Shown: positions 51,601 to 60,600 of the stretch, piece by piece
How the letters are laid out: every line of letters starts with the position of its first letter
Position numbering within the stretch: the stretch's first letter is position 1
DNA from: Patiria pectinifera
Taxonomy: Eukaryota; Echinodermata; Asteroidea; Valvatida; Asterinidae
NCBI GenBank assembly: GCA_029964075.1
Contig: CM057141.1
Coordinates: 8,432,001-8,496,000, forward strand
DNA length: 64,000 nucleotides
Direction: 5' to 3'
Notes under the pieces: model-generated
What the model saw: the letters and a program-made list of their open reading frames with translations, nothing else
What the model was told of the DNA's origin: nothing
Databases searched by the model: none
Translations under genes and position numbers: made by a program

Positions 51601-54600
51601 CCAAAGTTGCTGAATCATGTTTTGATTTTTGGGTGGCTGGTGCGTAAAGCGCTCGCCTCTCACCAAGGTGACCACGGTTCGAATCCTGGCCGCGGATCGC
51701 ATGTGAGTAGAGTTGTGCGTTGGTTCTCTCCTGTGCCACAAGGTTTTTTTCCGGGCCCTCCGGTTTTCCTCGCTCCGGAAAAATCAAACACTTTCGATCT
51801 CAGGCTGTGCTCCGTGGTCATATGGGTCGATGTGGCCGGCAGCCATAGGCGCCTTTACGTGCCAGCAGCCCGACCACATTGTAGCCGCGTCCTTCGCAAT
51901 TCAGCATACCAGCTGCAAGTAAGGATGATTAGCCTCCCAAATTATTATTATTATTATTATTATTATTATTTGGGCCCGAATTCAGCATCCGAGACACGTT
52001 CTCACTGAGCATAGCTTACAACAAGCTTGAATTTCACTTATTAGAAGTATTTTCACCAGCCCGATGAAGAACTTTGTATTGTTTGTCTCATGGTTAAAGC
52101 GAGCATGCAAGATTTGCCCTCCCCACATGGCATGATCAAAGTGTCTTTGTCATTTCCTCAACCCTACATAAAGTTTATACCTGCAGGAATTCTGCGGTTT
52201 TCACTTACCCCAATCGAGCTGGTCGGCACACCACTTTATGTACATGTAGTTTCTACCATATAATCCAGGCATCACACACCTTTGTTATTTCTACCAGACG
52301 TGCAGCCAGCACATGCCTTTGTGGTTTCTTATAACAAGCTGGATGGCGCTTGCCTTTGTCATTTCCATCAGACAACCCAGACAGCACATGCCTTTGTAGT
52401 TTATACCAAACACCCAGCTTTCTGGGTGTTGACGCATTTTAAGGAACAGACATTGTGTACGTCACAATAGGGGCAAATTATTACATAGAGTAAATTGATT
52501 GACGTAGTCTTGAATCACGTGTCAGGGGTTTCTTATGTCTCATACACATTATTGTAATTCTGAATTCATGATATAAGGAAGATATTTTCTGAGGTACGTC
52601 ATACGATTATCGCATAATTTTTGAGTTACACTACCTTCAGTATGGCTTCATCTTCAATCAAGAACAAGCTCAAGTGTTTGTCTCTCAAGACAAAAATTTA
52701 GATCATCAAGGCCATGGATTCCGGGCGAAATAGGCTGACGTGGGGAGTGAATTTGGCAACCATCCTTATGAATCGGGCGGACATCACTGTCGAGTTCGTC
52801 TAAATTTTAATCTTCAAGAAAGCGACTTTGTGCCGGCACTTACGAGGATGTGGAAGGTTTATTTCGTTGGTTTCGTGGCATGCGGGCCAAAAACCTTCTG
52901 AAGAGGAAAAGCAAGAGGAAACATCAAGTAAAAATCTCCCTGCATCAACTAAAGACTGTATCAACATGAAGCAAAAGTTTCAGTAGTACCTCAGCAGACA
53001 CAGAGACATGGACGATGAAGTCTACCAAGCAGCACCGAATATCATGGAGTTTCTCTCCAACGTTTGGCGAAGCAACCAGTCGGGAGCAAGATCACATATT
53101 GTACCTTTAATGTGACGTCACATGTCACATGAAGACGTCACTTCAATCCCCGTTTAGGCACACACCAAGCTACAACCAAATTGGACCTATAGTTCTGTAG
53201 ATAAAGGCCTTCACAAAAATGCACCTTTAGTGTGACGTAACATGACATGTGATGACATTGTCATGACGTCAATGCTTGGCACGCATCTGCGGTGCTGTTT
53301 TATGTGTGTGCCAAGTATAGAGGCAATCGGATTGATGTAAGTGCCCAAAATGCAGAGAACAAACAAACATGCACAAATGCTATGGGCAAAATGACTGAAA
53401 AAGAAAAAAAAAGACCAGAGACAAATCTTAACGAAAACAAAGGCTGTTTGTTTTTGTTAACATTGTGTCATTAGGCAAAGTGCTGTGCCAGGGCATCTTC
53501 AATCTTCGTCAACTATAAACACACAAACCTTTATACACAGATGTTTCCCACTGTTAGTAGATTTGCTGAACTGATCGGGAGCTGTCGGCAATGCTTCACA
53601 TGGTCCAATCAGGTAGAGGCTGTGCTGGGCATTGCTGTGCACAATAAAGACATTTTCAAGACAACTGCATGGATTCCATCCATCAGTTCCTCCAGCTGTT
53701 GAGGCGTCAAGATGACGGATGACATTAGCCACCGTCTTAGGTGTGACAATAATTGTTGAGGGGGTCAAAGGGTTAGGATGGCCGGGATGGAGGGGGAGAA
53801 TTGAGCCTCTCCCTAACCATTAAATATCCCATATGGCCAGCGTCTCAAATAGCCTCTCCTAACCAAACTCCTACTGCTTGGCTTCTCGTGCTGACCCCTG
53901 TTTAAAACCGACGGCAGAGGTGTGAAAGGCGAGTTTCTGGCGCCTCAAAACTAGATTGCTCCGGGTAGGTGGAGCTTGTCAGACTTGGTCGTCAGTCCAC
54001 TTAGGAGAAGGACAACTCTGATCGCAAACCCGGGTAGGTAGTACTCGTTAGCCTAGGTCAGCAGTCTACCTAGTAGAATAGCTTTCGATCATAGTGCATT
54101 CCCCAGTCATGGGTTAAATGGCACAGTGAGCCGCCTTTTGGTCGCCTGCCTATAGCAGCTCGCTGAAGTCTGGTTTGGCCTCGTCTTTGTACTATGGGCT
54201 TGCCAGCAGCGCCTTGAGGGAGGCGTGTTTTCAGGGCGGATCTTCAGGCGCTGAGAAGACTCCGGCCACCCCCTGCAGCCCCTCCAGCCGCCGGTCATCT
54301 TGACTCTGTCATGCCATCGGTATCAGCTGTTGGTGGTCAAGTAGGTTGTGCTGATGACTGCGCACCCTCTCCATCACCCTAATCTCTTCATCGCGCAGGT
54401 TTCTCCCTCTTTCAACTACTTCTTATCCCATCCTTCATTACTCTTTCGCTTTTTATACAAAAGTCCTGTGGCGACGGTTGGGCCGGCGACGGGGGCAGGT
54501 CCTGGATGGGACTGGCCGCCCCTAGCCTGTCCGCCACACATATGGCGGCGCAGACGTGATGGTCGTTTGGGGCCGGGATGGAGCGGCGTCCCCATTCGGC

Positions 54601-57600
54601 AGCTGTCCGCGCGACCGAGCAGCCCTTTTTAGGGTCCGCGCTGCTCGCCTCTCTCCGAGGACGGGCCTAGAAAAGGTGGCCTCTTCCTGGGTGGGTAGCC
54701 GCGCCCACCAGGACATCCCTTTTTGCGGCCGAAACAGAAGACAGAAAACTAAACTTTGCCCGCATCAGTCGGCACATTGCTATAAGATCGCTACTTGGAA
54801 TGTTCGCACGCTGATGGACTCCAAGGTTCCCATAGCCATTGATCGTCCTCCGCGGCATACAGCCCTCATCGTGGCCGAGCTCAGACGTTACAACATCAAT
54901 ATCGCCGCGCTTAGTGAAACCCTCACTGAGGTTGGGGAAGGGTACACCTTCTTCTGGAAGGGGCTCCCAGAGGAGGCCGCCAGGATCCACGGTGTGGGGT
55001 TCGCCATCAAGTCATCCCTTCTCAGTTGCCTACCAGAGGCCCCTGTTAACCTGAGCGAGCGGCTCATGACTCTCCGTGTCCCTTTGGCGGCCCGGAGACA
55101 CGTTACCATTATCAGTGCCTATGCCCCCACCCTCACCTCCTCCGAGGACACTAAGGACAAGTTCTATGACCTTCTCGACCAGACACTCCAAGCGATCCCG
55201 CGGACCGACAAAATCATCTTGCTCGGCGATTTCAATGCGCAGGTCGGCTCTAATTATACTGTATGGGGCAGTGTCATCGGCAGGCATGGGGTCGGCTCTG
55301 TCAATTCCAACGGACTCCAGCTCCTCAACCTCTGTGCTGACCACGACCTTACCATCACCAACACAGTTTTCCAGCTCCCTCACAAGCTTAAGACCTCATG
55401 GATGCACCCCCGTTGCAAGCACTGGCACCTCATTGACTACGTAATCGTCCGGCGCTGTGATCTCAACGACGTCTCCATCACCAGAGCCCTTCGGGACCAA
55501 CCACCGTCTTGTTAGCTCCATTTTCCGGCTCAGGATCCGACCTCCTGTTCGCAAGAGAGCTGGCAGGAGACGGCTTAATTGCGGTGCCCTATGGGATCCC
55601 AGTAAGAAGCAGAATCTGCAGGAGAGTCTGGCCAGCGCTCTGACTGCCTCTCCCCCAACTCCCTCCACTGTGCCTCGCGCTGCCTCCACGTCCGTAAATG
55701 GAGCTGGCGACCCTACCGTTGTCATTGATGGGTCTTCCACAAATCATTGGATTACCCTGTCTTCCACTATCCTTGAGGCCGCTACAGCGGTCCTGGGTCA
55801 CATCCGCAGACGTCACCAGGACTGGTTTGATGACACCTCATCAGAGATCCACAACCTTCTGAAAAGGAAAAACGCCGCACATGACCTCACACCGGCCCTC
55901 TTCAACATATACCTAGTGGCTGTGACACTTCTTTCCCGACACTAACTCCATCTGGATGACGGCATAACCTTCCGGTATCGGCTCGATGGCAGCCTCTTCA
56001 ATCTGCGACGACTGCAAGCCAAGACTAAGTCCAGGACTAAGACTATCTTCGATCTGCAGTATGCTGATGACGCCGCCTTTGTCAGCCATTCGGCAGCGGG
56101 CCTCCGAAGGATCCTCGACACCATGGCCAACACCTACACCAGCGCCGGACTCGTCATCAATGCCAGGAAGACAGAAGTATTGGCGGTCTACATGCCATGA
56201 GTCAGTGGATCTCTTGGAGACTGCACGCACCCGCGAAAGAGAAGAGCGACGCCGCCAACGACATGTGCAACAGAACCAGGGGCCTCCTCGGGGTGACGGC
56301 ATCCCCTGCCTGACCTGCGGGAGGCGCTGCGCCTCCGAGTTTGGGCTCCGTAGCCACCAGAGGAGTCATCAGAGGTGCCCGTATCATCGCCATTAATTTT
56401 TTTTCTTTTTTTTTTTCTTTATTAATTTCCTTTCTGCATTGGGGGAGACGTCATCGTTTCGATGGACACCCATAACTTACTAACTAACTGCTGTCATGGC
56501 TATGGTCATCAAGTGTAGAGTTAGCAGCAAAGCATTAAGCAAAAAGATTAACTTTGTCTTTGGGACAGGCAGCAGTAAGTACTTCCCTACCATTGAATAG
56601 AACAGGAATTGTTGAATTGTTTCTGTTGAGGATGCTGTTTGCAATTCTCCAGAAATCCCTGCAGCCAAGACATTGGGTTGAGATGGAATCAGACTCTGAT
56701 TTGCATTCACCAACACTCTCTTCAGTTGTTGCTTGCAAGGCAAAATTGATGCAATGCCTCACCTGAACCATTTCAATGAAACTGATGGAAATAATTACTC
56801 ATATGGGCAAAAAGTAGCAATACATGCAGGAGTGAACCTTGGCTGAGAGAATAGGTTTGACTTGGTAGGTTCAGGGAGGGGATATAGAGATCCATTCAGA
56901 TCTGAATCCGTTCAGTGACCGCGTTGACGAGCTCAGATGGACTTGGGCAAAATATGGAGTTCCTAGGGACGTCGCAAAAGAGCGAGATTTAGTCAGTGGA
57001 GAGGTGCAGCTAACCTTAACTTTAATTTTGTTGTGATCTAAAGTTGCCAGAGGAGCCAGTCAGTAACATGATCCAGAATTTCGGCAGGAGCTGAGATGAT
57101 TTGAGTATGGTCAGAGACACAGCAAAGTTGAAAGCATGGACACCAAGAGCATCTGTGCTGTGAGAATGTACCAGCTATCTCTTATGGTGAATATTAAAAC
57201 CACCAGAGACAATCAATTCAGCAGAAGGATGTTGAGAGAATGCAGAGTTGATGCTGTTGGAAATTGCAACAAATATGACACAGTTTTGATCATAGGGAAT
57301 GGTACAAACAGTAGAGATATATGGTGGAATGGAGAAGAGCAAGGCGAAAACACATACATGTACCTTCACGTGTCACGTCCTCAAGGACAAGTAGAAACCT
57401 AAACTGTAGATGCAGAAGGCTTGCATTGCTGCCAACTCCAATCGTACCATTTCGCCCACCAGACTTTTCATAAAATTCCTTTGTCAGCCTTATCCTTTAG
57501 TTTAGGTTCCCAAAAGTCAAGCCGGCTGCTGAGGAGCTGTATTATTGGCAATGGGTTTATTTTCTTAAAAAGTTCAATTCCTACTCCTCCATAGTCCCTC

Positions 57601-60600
57601 AACCTGATTTACCAAATGTTTATCTGCCATTTTGGCCACTGGAAGCTGTGTTGGGAATGAGGTTGGCTCTGATAGTCATTTCTTTCTGTTTAGATTTAAA
57701 TTTCTTAGATTCAGATGCTGGCTGGCCCTTGCCTGTTGCTTGACTAAACAAAATGCTTTCAAGAAATTCTAAAAGCCAATGACTTGACTCGAGTCCGTCT
57801 CGAGTCACAATTTTTGGTGGGTCGACTCGACTGAACTCTCAACTGGTAATTGATTTGACTCAACTCGAGTCACTATGAGCTAATGACTCGACTCGACTTA
57901 AGTTCCTCATTAGAAGAAACATATTGGCTTGAGTCAAAGGCTAATGACAGGCGAGTCCCAAAACTGCAAAAATGCAGTACAAAGTTCTTAATGTTCGCAC
58001 TCGTATTTTCGCGTTACCATCAAGTTGTGGCTGTTTATTGCGTAAAAATATATGCCGCATCACAGACTCTTTAGCCCCACATTATGGTTTTATAATGTAG
58101 CACACAAACCACTTCCTGGAACAAGACTTTAAATGCATTTCCAAAATTGTTGGTTTCATCATTGGCTTCAGGCGATTTTTTTTAAGCCCTTGGTGGAACT
58201 CGAGCTAAATTTAAGTCTTGATTTGAAACAAAAATTAGATGTTTTCTTTACAGGTCAGACCAAAACAAACAAACGAAAGAGCATACTTCCCCAACCTTGA
58301 GACTCAAACCAGCTGTACTAATAGATGGAGAATCTTTTTAGAAGAAATATGATCCAAGATCTCCCGATTTGGTGCAGTGGTTTTTGCTGTAGAGCCTATT
58401 TTGTGAAGTACACGTCTTTCATGTGGGTTTTATTGCATAACAATTAGTCCCTCTATCAAATTAAGATTCGCAGGTGCGGTTTAGTAATTCATTGGGACGA
58501 AAGGACTACCGACTTTGTCTCACCAAATAGACTCTAGAATAAAAACAAATGGACCCAGTTGGGCAATCTTGGTATCATTTTTCTTTTAACACAGTTCCCC
58601 ATGAATTGGTTTAGGTTGTTTTAGTCTCAGGACAGCAGAAGTACACTTTTTGGGAATGGGGGCACCCTGTGTAATCTGAAACAGTTTTGTATGTGGCATT
58701 TTGGTTCTGACGTTATCTGCGTAAAAATTATTTCAGACCAGAAGCCAAACCAGAGACAACACCAAATTTTCATTTCTTGGTACATGTATTAAACTTTTAT
58801 GTAGATCTTCGGTAGAAATGTCCAGCAGAAACTTGTCTATCGGGTACCAGTCAGTTGCATTTTGGCAAATGTCTTCTTAAAGTACATTACCTGCACCCTC
58901 ATGTATTTAGTCATGGATGACTATTCACCACTTTGAAGGAAAAACAAACAAACAAACAATCCCACTAAAAAAATTCTTTTAAATAATTATGTTCCTGTGT
59001 GTTATGTATTGGAATAGGAGGTAGACATTGGAGTTGATGCAATAATGGTCATGCAAACAAACTTTTTTTTATTAATCATCGAAAACAAATTTTGGGTCAT
59101 GCTAAAAAAGCTTTTCAGTCGCCAAAATGCATTGAAAAAGAAAAGCATGTTAGGCCAATGTGGTGAAAAAATGTTAATATTTATGACTTGAAGTGTTTTA
59201 CTGCATTTTGGCATTGAATATGTGCAATATACATGTAACTCTGTAATTGGGAATGATTTACATATTTTTTTAACAGAAATTTCTACCTCTTTTAACACAC
59301 AGCGACAATAAGGTCAAAAAATAAAGTCTCCGGTTTCTAGTGGGAGCTTGCCCCTAAAGTGGTGCGGCGACACATTTGTTTTTTCTCCTACTTTTTTTTT
59401 TCTTCAAATGTCAGCTGATGTTGCAGATGATGCTTCAATCCCCTTAAAACTCTCAAAAAATATCCTTTAGGGTGGAGCATGTAAAGAGATGACCCCAGTG
59501 AGGATTAAGAATTCTGCACCCACTAAAACTTACAATCTCGACCGACACGAACATTCTTCGGGAAATTTGAATATTCAAGACAAAAATCAGAGAAAACGAT
59601 AACGTCAGACCATACAGCGACATCGTCATCGTGCCAGCCTCGACTCCATGGGCGCATGCGCGTTCCTTACACTAACCCCTGGCCGTGATGAACACTTAAA
59701 CGACGCTGATCAGCTATCAGAGCTTACTGCGTGCACATTTTGAAGACTGCACGCCCTATATTGCGCTCGCAATCATATACAGTCGAGTCTCGTTATAACA
59801 AACTTGTTCGGACCTAGCCAAATTGTTTGTTATATCAGAATTTTGTATTAAGAGGAACATCAGTCCCATTCATTGTGCACATAAATGCTCAGTCGGGACC
59901 AAGGCTTTATGTTTGTTATAACCAGAATTTTGTATGAACAGAGTTTGTACTAACGAGAGTCGACTGCATTGCGATTTGCACATCACGTCACGTACAAACT
60001 TTTTTTTCCCAAGCCTGAACGATATGGATTATTGGCAGCCTTGTTTTTTGCCCCCCAAAACATGTATCTCCAGTTGTAAAGGGACAAAAGAGGTACGTTC
60101 ATTTAATACAAATCCTTGCTAAATAATGCTACGTGAAAACCTTATGGTATGTACCTAAACTTAGATGTGTTCTAGATGAAAATTGATGATGTTGTCACAT
60201 GACATGTGACGTCACATTGAAGGTGCAGTTTGCTAAGGCCTATATGTCTACAGAACTATAAGAGTTCTGATCAATCTACTGCAGATGATTGTCCTATGAG
60301 TCTATTACATGACATAATAAGATACAATAATAGTTAACCGAAACAGCCATGTTTGTGCACAAACATACATTTTTTTCTTTCTTTCTTTTTCAGCCATTTC
60401 CCCATTGCATTTGTACACATTTTCATTGTGGAAGGCACTTTGCCATCAATCCGATTACCTTTATACTCAACACACACTTAGACCAGCATCTGAAGATGTG
60501 TGCCAAATTTTTACGTTATCATGACGTCATCATGAGTCACGTGCCGTCACATTTAATGTGCATATTTTAAAAGCCTATATCTCCAGATCTACAGGTCTGA

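Larger units (their letters stand above)
53770..56487 (+). mobile_element. Nested APE-type LINE, internally deleted
   Basis: The element has a GC-rich 5' region (53770-54555), an intact-looking endonuclease (54556-55515), a truncated RT (55457-56200) and a C-terminal zinc-finger tail, then a T-rich 3' UTR. Its GC content is clearly higher than that of the surroundings. The RT region between the domain start and LFNIYL/YADD is deleted. Confidence 0.82.
53499..57410 (-). mobile_element. APE-type LINE on - strand, split by a nested LINE
   Basis: From right to left the - strand reads a degenerate endonuclease end (AELIVSGGFNIHH, 57190-57230), CLGCRDFWRIANSILNRNNS (56640-56690) and, after the insertion, STIIVTPKTVANVIRHLDAS then TAGGTDG (53670-53768). 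These are the endonuclease end, the linker and the beginning of the RT of one LINE. The join across 53770-56487 shows that the second LINE inserted into it. Confidence 0.75.

Noticed and set aside
54556-55515. A host gene of the craniofacial development protein 2 type
   Set aside because: The frame is the endonuclease of a LINE, followed by RT remnants and a zinc-finger tail; the database name is a known misannotation.
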